A program made the translations under genes and the position numbers. Positions 21,468-30,600 of a stretch of DNA of 36,011 nt are shown here, in pieces. The notes below the pieces were generated by a model. That model made no database searches. It saw only the letters and a program-made list of their open reading frames with translations, and was not told the DNA's origin. The DNA comes from a virus: the IMG/VR virus record IMGVR_UViG_3300046169_000092, positions 1 through 36,011 of that record; one strand, written 5' to 3'. Position 1 is the stretch's first letter. Each line of letters opens with the position of its first letter.

Positions 21468-21788
21468 ATGGCGACAATAATCAATGCGTCTATAGACGTA
21501 ACAAAAATTCCAAAAGAATCGTTAGTAGTAGGTAAAAAAGGCACATACGCCAACGTTACCGTGTTTATTAACGATGAAACTAGGTTCGGAAACAATGCGA
21601 GTATTGCTATGAGCATGTCCAAAGAAGAGCGAGAAGCTGGAAAGGAAAAAATTTGGCTTGGTAATGGTAAGGTAGTATTTACTGAGGGAGCTGTAACCGT
21701 AGCGGAGCGAGAAGACAATTCATCATCTAAAGTAATGACAGGTTCTGAATTATTTAAAGAACCTAAAGAAGCGGCATTACCGTTTTGA
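21468..21788 (+). CDS. ssb: Single-stranded DNA-binding protein, crAss-like phage type
   Basis: This 106-residue protein opens with INASIDVTKIPKESLVV, KKGTYANVTVFINDETRFGN and NASIAMSMSKEEREAGKEKI, and LGNGKVVF. This order (NASIDLTK..., Y-x-N-x-T-V-F-I-N-D, GNNxSI..., S-K-E-E-R-x-A-G, LGNGKVV) is one I recall from SSBs of crAss-like and other Bacteroidota phages. The tail EAALPF resembles the acidic SSB tip that recruits partner proteins. It coats single strands during replication and recombination. It has its own promoter and is followed by terminators. Confidence 0.7.
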   Translation: MATIINASIDVTKIPKESLVVGKKGTYANVTVFINDETRFGNNASIAMSMSKEEREAGKEKIWLGNGKVVFTEGAVTVAEREDNSSSKVMTGSELFKEPKEAALPF

Positions 21789-21865
21789 GTAAAGGACGAT
21801 GAGATTGCTATGATGATATATAAAAAACTTTGTTGATAGCAGTTTTCATTTGTCTCTTAATACAT

Positions 21866-21897
21866 GGATAGTGGGTGTGAAAGCCTCTATCCTTTTT
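21866..21897 (+). terminator. Hairpin terminator after SSB
   Basis: GGATAG (21866-21871) pairs with CTATCC (21887-21892), with a small inner GG/CC stem, followed by TTTTT. It lies about 80 bases after the SSB stop. Confidence 0.55.
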
Positions 21898-21964
21898 CGG
21901 TAGGGATACCGATACCTTAACTTAACTATATTTATAACTTTTTAGTTTTTCGCTTCAAGTTATA
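21898..21964. other. Two further hairpins in the 297-base gap between SSB and endolysin
   Basis: CGGTA-GGGA-TACCG (21898-21911) and TATAACTT (21933-21940) with AAGTTATA (21957-21964) form two inverted repeats between the two terminator-like hairpins. With them there are four consecutive hairpins over 21866-22025. No ORF was seen. It may be a structured leader, a small RNA or stacked terminators (inference). Confidence 0.5.
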
Positions 21965-21988
21965 GGAATAGTACTGTTAGGATGATAT

Positions 21989-22025
21989 GAAAGGGGGACT
22001 TGTGCGAGCAATGTCCCTTTTTTTA
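21989..22025 (+). terminator. Intrinsic terminator before the lysis genes
   Basis: GGGAC (21995-21999) pairs with GTCCC (22013-22017), followed by a run of seven Ts (22018-22024). Extra A-T pairs at the base may extend the stem. It ends the early operon ahead of the endolysin. Confidence 0.65.
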
Positions 22026-22039
22026 TTGGTATTGATATT

Positions 22040-22070
22040 TTGGTGGTAACTACCTAGATTTTATCATTTA
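22040..22070 (+). promoter_or_regulatory. Possible promoter for endolysin and downstream genes
   Basis: TTG (22040-22042), 19 bases, then TATCATTTA (22062-22070), similar in shape to the TATAGTTTG of the late promoter. The ATG at 22086 follows after about 10 bases of leader. Weaker than the other candidates. Confidence 0.35.
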
Positions 22071-22085
22071 ACTAACAAAATACGT

Positions 22086-22502
22086 ATGTACTACGATTAT
22101 TTTAGCATTAAAGAATTTCTAGTGGATCGAGTTATGGTGGATGTTCCGATTCACGTAGTTGATAAAATAGAGAAGCACCACAAGCCCATAATTAACCCTA
22201 TACGCCACAAGATAGGTCAACCCATACAAGTATCCCAGAACAGTGGGTATCGCTCGAAAGATTGGGAACTGTCGCACGGCAGAAGCGGAACTAGCGAACA
22301 TACCTTTACTGGTCTAGGAGCCGTAGATTACACGTGCGCTAACATGGAGCTACTTTTAGAAGAGCTTAGAGCGTCCGACTACAAGCGCATCTGTTACTAC
22401 CCAGAGCAGAAGTTTATACACTGTGACCATAAAGGCGACAGATACCACGAATTCGAAGTAGACGAGGACGGAAAATGGCAATACAAGGGCGAAAGAAAAT
22501 AA
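22086..22502 (+). CDS. Endolysin, M15-type peptidase
   Basis: This 138-residue protein has the M15 metal-site order: SGYRSKDWELSHGRSGTSEH (His72), GLGAVDYT (Asp81) and FIHCDHKGDRYHEF (His112, Asp114). M15 enzymes in phages act as L-Ala-D-Glu or D-Ala-D-Ala peptidases that cut peptidoglycan peptides at lysis. There is no signal peptide, so export would depend on the holin encoded just downstream. The size matches single-domain M15 lysins. The first bases of the holin-like gene overlap its end by 28 bases. Confidence 0.75.
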   Translation: MYYDYFSIKEFLVDRVMVDVPIHVVDKIEKHHKPIINPIRHKIGQPIQVSQNSGYRSKDWELSHGRSGTSEHTFTGLGAVDYTCANMELLLEELRASDYKRICYYPEQKFIHCDHKGDRYHEFEVDEDGKWQYKGERK

Positions 22503-22855
22503 AGGCGGTTACCATAGATAACCGTAATGTACCACAGGGTAAGATAAAGGGCGTTAAGCAAACCAAGATGCCCGAAGTGATCCGACGTAAAAAGGTATTG
22601 AGTAGGGAGCGTATCGTTCCTATTATTGATTTCACCGTATATTTAATTAACAAAAGAGCCGTAACTATGACTTGGACTTGGTTAAAATCCCGATTAAAAG
22701 AACCCTCAACGTATCAAGGTGTAACCGCTATAGCTGGTGCTATTGGTGTAAGTATACAACCTGATCTATACGAATCCATTGCAGCATTGATGGTAGCCAT
22801 CATTGGTGTGATACAAACCATCAAAAAAGAGAAGCCTGAACCAGAGGCAAAATGA
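22475..22855 (+). CDS. Holin-like membrane protein, two possible starts
   Basis: From ATG 22475 the protein is 126 residues; from the internal ATG 22667 (MTWTWLKSRLKEPSTYQGVT) it is 62. The C-terminal part has two hydrophobic segments (about residues 77-90 and 97-115) and a charged end (KKEKPEPEAK), as in small holins of Bacteroidota phages (KEPSTYQGVTAIAGAIG). The basic N-terminal 64 residues are unusual for a holin, and the long form may be an antiholin-like variant, as in lambda's dual-start holin (inference). It follows the endolysin directly. Confidence 0.55.
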   Translation: MAIQGRKKIKAVTIDNRNVPQGKIKGVKQTKMPEVIRRKKVLSRERIVPIIDFTVYLINKRAVTMTWTWLKSRLKEPSTYQGVTAIAGAIGVSIQPDLYESIAALMVAIIGVIQTIKKEKPEPEAK

Positions 22856-23202
22856 CTCTTGAAGAAATTAAGGATGCAGTCAAAAAGAGTCCCTACTCAA
22901 TGGTCGACTTTTCAAAGCACATTGCCATCTACATGGGCATGGAGTGGTCAAACAAGTTCAAGGAACGAATCTATCAGCTTCTCTCCCCAAAGGGGCACGG
23001 TAAGCCCTCCGAAGACGAACTATCAGCAATGGTGTTCTGGTGTGAGGTACAGAACGACCCACACTGGTATGCCCACAGATACTACCGTTCTAAAGACCTA
23101 CCCAAAAAATATCTCTTGCTAAGAGATTGGCTTACTGGGCGAAGAAGCTACAATCGCCTACAGGCTAAAAAAATGCTTGACTATATATCTCGACTTCTGT
23201 AG
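22852..23202 (+). CDS. Hypothetical protein, 116 residues
   Basis: This charged, aromatic-rich protein (LEEIKDAVKKSPYSMVDFSK, then NDPHWYAHRYYRSKDLPKKY, LRDWLTGRRSYNRLQAKKML) overlaps the holin-like gene by 4 bases (ATGA). No family was recognised. A small lysis-module or regulator protein is possible. A second frame in the same place (22859-23122) reads as a shadow. Confidence 0.55.
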   Translation: MTLEEIKDAVKKSPYSMVDFSKHIAIYMGMEWSNKFKERIYQLLSPKGHGKPSEDELSAMVFWCEVQNDPHWYAHRYYRSKDLPKKYLLLRDWLTGRRSYNRLQAKKMLDYISRLL

Positions 23203-23204
23203 AT

Positions 23205-23213
23205 TGTGGATAA
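23205..23213 (-). promoter_or_regulatory. DnaA box, perfect, beside the DnaA-like gene
   Basis: The minus strand reads TTATCCACA (plus TGTGGATAA), 30 bases before the start of the DnaA domain IV gene. The flanks are the same as in the boxes at 15778 and 16539 (AAT after CAC). It may be an autoregulatory site. Confidence 0.6.
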
Positions 23214-23242
23214 CCAATCACAATTAAACAGAAAGGATACAA

Positions 23243-23587
23243 ATGATAGCGGAAGATATTATAGATGCGGTGTGCCAAGAAACCGCCGTAACTAAAAGTT
23301 TACTATTATCTAAAGATAGAAGGCAATTTATAGTGGATGCCAGGCAAATTATTATATTTGCTATGACTCAACTTGGCTTTACTCAACAATTTATTGCAAG
23401 ACAGTTAAATTACAAGGATCATACTACTGTTCACCACCATTTAAAGAAAGATTGCTCTATTTCGCACGAGAATCGTCTTAGAGCGACTCGAATAGTAAAG
23501 CAATGTGATTATATGGCTTCTATTGAGATAAAGCGTCAGAAGTCAAATATAGAAGAGTTTTTAGAGCTAGTACAAAAAATAAATTAA
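23243..23587 (+). CDS. DnaA domain IV-like DNA-binding protein
   Basis: This 114-residue protein has the DnaA domain IV signature: DARQIIIFAMTQLGFTQQFI then ARQLNYKDHTTVHHHLKK, matching the ARQIAMYL... and GRDHTTVLHA pattern with the DHTTVHH block at 59-65 that contacts DnaA boxes. It lacks the AAA+ ATPase of true DnaA, so it can bind boxes but not oligomerise by ATP. A perfect box lies just upstream and others flank the O-like gene. It may compete with or guide host DnaA (inference). Leader has AAAGGA. Confidence 0.75.
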   Translation: MIAEDIIDAVCQETAVTKSLLLSKDRRQFIVDARQIIIFAMTQLGFTQQFIARQLNYKDHTTVHHHLKKDCSISHENRLRATRIVKQCDYMASIEIKRQKSNIEEFLELVQKIN

Positions 23588-23591
23588 TATT

Positions 23592-23801
23592 ATGGAAATA
23601 GTAACGATTTTATTCTTTGTCTCTAGTATGACCTATGTAGGGTGGCTCTTCGGGATCGCCCAAAAGATAGAAGCCTCAGAGAAGTCAACCACTGAGGCAT
23701 TTAAGGAAGGATACATAAAAGGGTATATTGATGGACACGCTAATGCCACCAAAAAAGAAAAGCCCTACTATGAGGACTTTCCTGAAATGGGGATAAACTA
23801 G
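23592..23801 (+). CDS. Small membrane protein, 69 residues
   Basis: An N-terminal membrane segment (about residues 3-24, IVTILFFVSSMTYVGWLFGI) is followed by a charged, helical stretch and an acidic/tyrosine-rich end. It starts 4 bases after the DnaA-like gene. Its stop overlaps the stop of the minus gene at 23798 in one CTAG (23798-23801), where the rightward and leftward units meet. Function unknown. Confidence 0.55.
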   Translation: MEIVTILFFVSSMTYVGWLFGIAQKIEASEKSTTEAFKEGYIKGYIDGHANATKKEKPYYEDFPEMGIN

Positions 23802-23908
23802 CCTTTCTTACTGCGACCAGTTTTTTTCATAAAAGCCATTCTGCCGTTTTGAGCGTTTGGCTTTTTCTTTTTATTGTCGTTAGACTTCTTCTGCTTGTTC
23901 TGATACAT
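23798..23908 (-). CDS. Tiny basic protein, 36 residues
   Basis: The ORF MYQNKQKKSNDNKKKKPNAQ then NGRMAFMKKTGRSKKG is extremely basic. It begins inside the 50-residue gene (29 bases overlap, different frame) and ends in the CTAG shared with the convergent plus gene. Similar Lys-rich tiny ORFs occur at the ends of phage tail operons. Support: start, coupled overlap and composition. Confidence 0.45.
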   Translation of the reverse strand: MYQNKQKKSNDNKKKKPNAQNGRMAFMKKTGRSKKG

Positions 23909-24032
23909 CTTCAACCTCTTCGTTTTGTTGTTTGATAGTGTCCTCGTATCCTTTTATAAGAAAATTAAGTTCACTGATTTGAGTGCTTAGAGCGTCTCGT
24001 TGTTGTACTAGTTGTTGGAGTCGTTCTTCCAT
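23880..24032 (-). CDS. Small coiled-coil protein, 50 residues
   Basis: The ORF MEERLQQLVQQRDALSTQIS ... VSEQAEEV is a predicted coiled coil with an acidic end. It follows the paralogue at 24087 after a 54-base gap containing GTTAACGTTACGTTAC and a possible TTG-N18-TAATTTAT promoter. It may be a tail or lysis accessory; the role is unknown. Confidence 0.55.
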   Translation of the reverse strand: MEERLQQLVQQRDALSTQISELNFLIKGYEDTIKQQNEEVEDVSEQAEEV

Positions 24033-24086
24033 TGTGTTTATATAAATTAGTTAACGTTACGTTACTGCAATATACAAAATCTGTAC

Positions 24087-24353
24087 CTATTCGCCACCCT
24101 CTGACTCTTCGACAGGTGCCTCTTCTTCTACTGGCTCCTCTATAGCAGGTAACCCTGCCCAAAAAGCGTTGATAGCTGACTGGTAGTGATCTGGTAAACC
24201 TGTGATCGTAGCATCCCTCTGAAAGTATTGCTTCTCTCTAGCGGTTGCTACTTCTACTTCATTATCGTCAACAAATATCTTGCTGACTCGTACTGATACT
24301 GATCCGCTAGGATCAATACTTACTGTTTCGTATTGGGTGGTTATATGGCTCAT
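24087..24353 (-). CDS. Small tail-associated protein, paralogue of the next gene
   Basis: The start is set at ATG 24351-24353 (88 residues, MSHITTQYETVSIDPSGSVS), overlapping the stop of the preceding gene (ATGA). The protein shares the order Y-x-x-x-x-ID-x-x-G-x-V-S-x-R-x-x-x-x-x-x-DD-x-x-V, RE, D-x-x-ITxLP-x-H-x-Q-x-x-INA-x-W with the 84-residue protein at 24350. The C-terminus is acidic (EEPVEEEAPVEESEG). It lies after the tail fibre gene and could be a fibre assembly factor or adapter (inference). Confidence 0.55.
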   Translation of the reverse strand: MSHITTQYETVSIDPSGSVSVRVSKIFVDDNEVEVATAREKQYFQRDATITGLPDHYQSAINAFWAGLPAIEEPVEEEAPVEESEGGE

Positions 24354-24604
24354 TGTGATTCTTCGTTTATTTGTTGTTGTAAATCGTTCCACGCATCTAT
24401 GACATCTTGAGTCCAGTATGCGTTGATGGTGTTCTGCACGTGCTGTGGCAGATCCGTAATGTCTTGGTTAGGAACCCTAACCTCTCTGTGATGGCTTTCG
24501 GATATGACCGTTCCATCGTCAGTTACTCGTGTCGTTTTTCGTAAGGACACTTGCCCAAGTTCTTTTATGTCTATAGACGTATATGATTCTTTTTTTTCTA
24601 GCAT
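24350..24604 (-). CDS. Small tail-associated protein, 84 residues
   Basis: It has KESYTSIDIKELGQVSLRKT and HHREVRVPNQDITDLPQHVQ, NTINAYWTQDVIDAWNDLQ, matching the 88-residue paralogue in the conserved positions. It starts 4 bases after the fibre stop. Small proteins at this place in other phages help fibre folding, but nothing specific is recognised. The pair arose by tandem duplication. Confidence 0.55.
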   Translation of the reverse strand: MLEKKESYTSIDIKELGQVSLRKTTRVTDDGTVISESHHREVRVPNQDITDLPQHVQNTINAYWTQDVIDAWNDLQQQINEESQ

Positions 24605-24608
24605 AAGT

Positions 24609-27600
24609 TTAAACGTGATAAGTTATTTGAAATACAATAGAGTGTGCGCCAGTTCCAAAGTCGTTGCCCTTTAAATTACTAATTCCTAGGCTTGAGTTCT
24701 GAAAATATAAGAAAGCATTTGTTTCACCATCTCTAATTTGCATCATAGTTGGTGCTTCGCCTGCAAACCCACTCGCAAACCCTATGCTACCTGCAACAGC
24801 TCCTGTGCTCGTACCAAGAGGTGTGTTAGCGGCAAATGGAAGCCCACCCAGTTCTACGTTGGTACTTGAACTTCCAGCTGTAATTGAAGTTACGCTAAAT
24901 CTACCTGAACAATGCACTACGTTACCTATCTTAGTGTATTTGCCATAGTTATTAGAGTTAAAAGAAGTGTTACTAGCCCCTGCATGAATCTGTGGTGTAA
25001 ACGTTCCTTCTTCGTAATCATCAAGGGCATTAGCAGCTGCTGTATCTCCATTGAAGGTGATACCACCACTTGATAAAATGCGCATTTTTTCGCTACCGCC
25101 ATCTAAACGGAATAGTATAGCACTATTACTACCTGCATTACCTAAATCAGCATCAATATATAAAGTACCACTATCTGTATTTAGTATTCTTGAATATGCA
25201 GAAGCATTAACGGTATCGGTAAATTGTATTTGAGGAGAAACATCTGCTACTTCTAATATAGCCGAAGGAGAAGTCGTACCAACACCTACGTTACCAGAAG
25301 TATCTATAGTTAAGCTCCCACCACTTCCGTTTAATCCAAAATCAATACCACCCGAATAGGAAGTAATAAGTAGTTTTCTTCCACCACCTGATTCTATTCT
25401 ATTCGTTGCAGTGTCCCATTGTCCAAAACTCATGCTATTAGTACCGTCTTGAATTTGGAATCGCTTGTCAGTGCCGTTAAGCTCTAATAAACTATTTGGA
25501 CTATCCGTACCAATCCCTACGTTACCTGAAGCATTTAAAACTAACACATTACCCACACCATTAGTCCTAAAATCCATAACACCAGTATCCCTTGTGTAAC
25601 GGATTCTGCCTTCGTATTGACCTGCGCCCGTATTAGCAGATGCAAAATTGATAGTTGCTTGTGCAGAATTGCCCTGCCATAAAGTTAGACCAGGTGATAC
25701 ACCCGATGTTCCTTGACCTATAACTAATGAAGATGATGTGCTAACACTAGCAGAAAAACTGTCAGGTGAACTATTATTAATACCTACTGCACCTGAGCTT
25801 TGGATGCGCATATACTCTGATGAACCTGCAGCATTGTAAAATTCGTGCGTACTACCGAAATAAGTTAAACTAGCATCAGATGCGATAGTAACAGAGCCAC
25901 TACCCTTTGCTCTTACACTAAATGTTCCTGCTCCAGTATCTACTTCTAAAGGATAGGAAGGCGAAGTACCAATACCTACTTTACCGTCATTCTTGATAAT
26001 CATAGCCGATATTGGACTATTTGTATTATCAGTAATAAAATGGAAGTCACCGACATTAGTATTACCCATATACTTATAGGCAATTCTACCATCAGCATTA
26101 TTGGCTCTAAAATCTAAATTAGCATAAACACCTGATGTTGTGTTTGAATTATAAATAAGTACGCCACTTCCTGCCGCACCACCTGCAAGACCATTACCAG
26201 TAAGTACATTGGTATTGTTATTGGCTATATCTATCTGAAGATTTTTGTTAGGACTAGTCGTATCAATACCTACGTTACCAGTAGATTCGATAATCATTTT
26301 TGTGCTACCTGATACTTGAAATTCTATATCTGTTCCAGTAGCGTTATTAATTTGTGCGTTACCTGTGCCTGTAGGACCAATGTTTATACGACTATCAATA
26401 TTAGTTCCTACAGATTTTAACCAAAGTGTATCAGTATAACCAGATGGGGCTTGTAGCGTTAAAGGTGTATTATTAACAGGACTAGTAGTACCAATACCTA
26501 CGTTGCCTCCGTTTGTTATTGTGAGTCTTTCAGATGCTGAAGTATTGTCGTAGATTCTAAATCTATTATTAGAATCCATAGTAGTTAAAGAATAGCTCTT
26601 AGTAGAAGATGTATTATCTATACGAACAGAACCATTACTTCCAACAATATGTAGCTTATCACTAGGACTAGTAGTACCAATACCTAGCCCTGTAGTTGTG
26701 AATGTTGCTGTGTTTGCACCACCGTTATCCGTTCTTATAAAAATATTATCTGCATCGAAATAAATATCTGAAGTTCCGCCATATCCAAATCTATAAGAAC
26801 TCCCATCATTATTAGCAATTTGTAGAATTGCATCAGGACTAGTAGTACCAATACCTACGTTACCTATATAATCAATGGTTACTTGGTCTGTTCCTGACGT
26901 TTTTAGGTGTAAGTCAGCGGCAGTATCTGCGCCTATACTAACTTCACCAGACCTAGCCTCGAAGTTTCCTACAGTTCCTTCATTACCTACATCAAGGTTT
27001 ATTTTAGATACAGTACTTGAGTCTATAGTCAACTTCCTAGTAGCAACGTTAGTAGTAGTACCTATTTCTACGTCACCAGCAGAGTCAATGCGCATACGTT
27101 CTGTGCCGCCAGTAGAAACAGTAACTACACCATTGCCAGATGTAGCATTTAAATCCCAGCCAGCACCAGCAGAAACTGTAGCAAAAGAGGTTATTGCTAG
27201 TGGTCTATTGTCTGTTCCATAGATGTTTACGTTGCCTGTTGAGTCGATGCGCATTTTTTCAGATGTATTTGTACCCGAAGCCCCACTGTTTGTTACAAAT
27301 ACCAAATCACCGTTATAATTAGCACCAGAATTTGTACGGTCTGCATATATGTTAGCTAATGTAGCGTTTGTATCAGAAAACTTAATTCCATGAGACCTAT
27401 CTGCACTAGTAGCTGAAGACCATACTCTTTTCAAGTTTAAAACATCTAAATCATTAGTAGTATTGTCATCTTGACTTATGTCAAGTTTAACAGAAGGACT
27501 AGCAGTACCAATACCTAAATTGCCATTATAATCAAGAGTCATTAGGTTAGCAGAAAAACTTCCTGTACTCCATCTTTGGAATATTAATCCTTCTGTTTCT

Positions 27601-30600
27601 CTGATGTTTAACAACATTTGATAACTACTAGCTTGATCTTCGTGCTGTAATAATAAACCATTGTTGTTGTCATTATGGCTTAAATGCAACATCAAGTCAG
27701 GACTAGCAGTACCAATTCCTACACTGCCATCAACCTCAAGGTCACCATCAACGTCAAGGTCACCTGCAAAAGTTGCGGTGGACCCATTTATCGTTAATTC
27801 AGTCGCAGCTCCAACTTTAAATTGTATATTTGGACTACCGCCTGTATTTTCATTTGAATCTACTTTAAGTACTAAAACATCTCCTACAGAATTAATATTC
27901 GATGCAATAGAATCTGTTCCTAAAGTTAAATCCCCACCTGTTATAGATAAATCTCCTTCAAAAGTCCCATTACCTCCACTTAGAGTCAAGGTAGAAGCTG
28001 ATGCTGCGTCTCCTAAATAGGTAGATGTACCGTTGTGACTCAGTATATTATTGGTATCCCATTTTATAGGTTGAGAATCTTCCAATACTATTGCACCTGT
28101 TACATCTAAGTCACCGCTAAGCGTAGTATCACTATTTAAATATATGCCAGTTGAGCCTTGTATATCTATTCTGCCATCACTGTTCCTGACATACAAGTAG
28201 TTATTGCTTCCACTACCGAATCCTACAAAACCTTTTTCAGAACCTTGCGCCCTATAGCTTGTAAATGCGGTTAAGACAGTGGAATTTGAGGCACTAGTAT
28301 CATTGAGTATTAATACTGGGTCTGACTTACCTAATGTAATATTACCAGTAAGCGTACCACCTGTAATTGGTAAAAAGTCAGAGGCAGTAGGTATCGTGGT
28401 ACTGTTGAACGCATTAGAACCAAGTGTTCTGTATGTAACGTTTTTTCCTTGATCCCACATAAGGGCTACAGTGTTACTAGCACCCTCAGATATACCATTT
28501 AAATTTAGCGTATCTATAAACGTAGTGGAAGGTATCTCTTGAACCTCAAGGTTATTAAACTCTACAGTTCCGTCATAAGCGATGTAACCTACACCACCCT
28601 CTGTAAATGTAGTGTCGTTTATTTCACCATTGATAATCTGGTTTCCATCAATATCTACTCGTATCTTTTGACTAATGACTTGTACGGTAACTCTATGCCA
28701 GTTACCATCATCTATATCTACACCTGAAATAGCAGTACCATTAACACCGCCTATAAGATAAGATTGACCTACATTAGTTTGTCTTTTCTGTACTCTTACC
28801 GTATTTGAACTGCGTATAATTACATTGTAACCATCTTCTGATGGTGAGTTTTGACCATGATAAACTAACCCAAGATGAGTAGCGTTACTAGTCTTAAATG
28901 AGAAGGTAGCTATAAAGTTTTGGTGTTCAGCGTATGGTGTAGTAGCCGCATAAGAACTAGCACTTTTAACAAACTTAACTGTCTTATCATCTATCCAAGT
29001 TGCTGTATATTCATTTCCTGATTTTCTCCAACTAGCGTTACCGTTAGTATTTGTAAAAGACCCATCAATATTAAGGTCATTTGCAACCTCTATATCGCCT
29101 CCTGCTTCTATAGTAAGTCTTGAGGTATTATTAGTTGCGAAGACAAGGTTGCTGTTTTCACGATTCCAAAACACCGCACCTGTAGAGTCATCATACCCTA
29201 TAGCAACACCATCCGTATCATTAAGACCTGTTGCAGTAGTAGTAAACCTTGCTAAGGATAATGATGCTTTATTAATATGAAGTTTTTGAGTAGGAGCATT
29301 TAATCCAATACCTACATTTTGGTTACTTCTTAATATGGTTATAGCATCTAAATCATTTGCAGTATCTGAATCAGTGGCATCGTGCATACCCAAGTGCAAC
29401 TTATTAGCATCACCATCATAATAAATATAACCACCCTGAAAGCCTGAGCTAGTAGATGAACCCTCTGTAAACCTTATTTTTCTATTGCCTGTACCATTTA
29501 CTGCTGCAGCATCTAAAAATAAATCACCACCTCTTAACTTTGTATCGCCAGTAAGAATACCACCTGACAATTCAAGATACCTGCTATCTAAGTCAACAGA
29601 TGTTAAACCAGTAACGTGACCGTAAGTATCTAGCGTTACATCTTGAATAACTGAACCATTACTATTATCAACAGAAGCCTGAGAGCTGGTGTCAGAATGT
29701 GACAGTGTAACCGCCCCTGATGTACCACCACCATCAAGACCTGCACCTGCTGTAACTCCAGTTATGTCACCAGCGCCAAACCCAGCATCATTATTAAAGA
29801 CAGAAATATCTATCTCACTTAAAGCCTTTCTTTTGTTGGTTTCACCATCCAGTATAGCTATTTCATCTATGGCTGCTACGTCCTCTGTCATATCTACCAG
29901 TCTAGATATGTTTAATGATAGAGTAGCCACGCCACTTGTTGTACCCCCACTAAGCCCCGAAGTTGTGCTAGTCGCAATTTCAGTAATATCTCCTGCTGCT
30001 GACGCAGGCGGAATGTACTCAAACTGTTTATTAGTTTGATTGTAGCTTAAACTACCTGTACCACTAGCCGCACTTTGAACAACAAGGTTTGCCTTGTCAG
30101 GGACAAACTCATCAACTAAATTCTTTGAATTTAAACCAGTAACATGACCATAGGTGTCTAGCGTCACATCTTGTATAACGGAAACGCCTGAATTATCTAC
30201 AGATGATTGTGTACTTGTATCTGAATGGGTCAAGGTTACTGTGCCTGACGTTCCGCCACCACCAAGACCTGCACCTGCCGTAACGCCTGTGATTGTACCT
30301 ACGTTTGATGTATAACCAAGACCAGTAACATAAGATGCAATGGCTGAGCTAGTCATTATCATTGCATTACTAGAAACAAACCCTTCTGTACTGTCTAGCA
30401 ACGTAGCAGCACTGAATTGTGATGTTGTTAGCCCAGAAACATCAAGCGTAACTGCGCCACTTGTACCCCCACCAGTTAATCCTGTACCTGCCGTAACGCC
30501 TGTAATGTCTCCTACGTTATTAGTATATCCTGCGCCATTAATAATGTATTGATTGTCTAATGCCCCACCTTGACCTGTATATGTAGATAATGCAGTATTT

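Noticed and set aside
22859-23122. 87-residue plus ORF overlapping the 116-residue gene
   Set aside because: It lies wholly in another frame of the gene at 22852-23202, which has the coupled ATGA start and a better composition.
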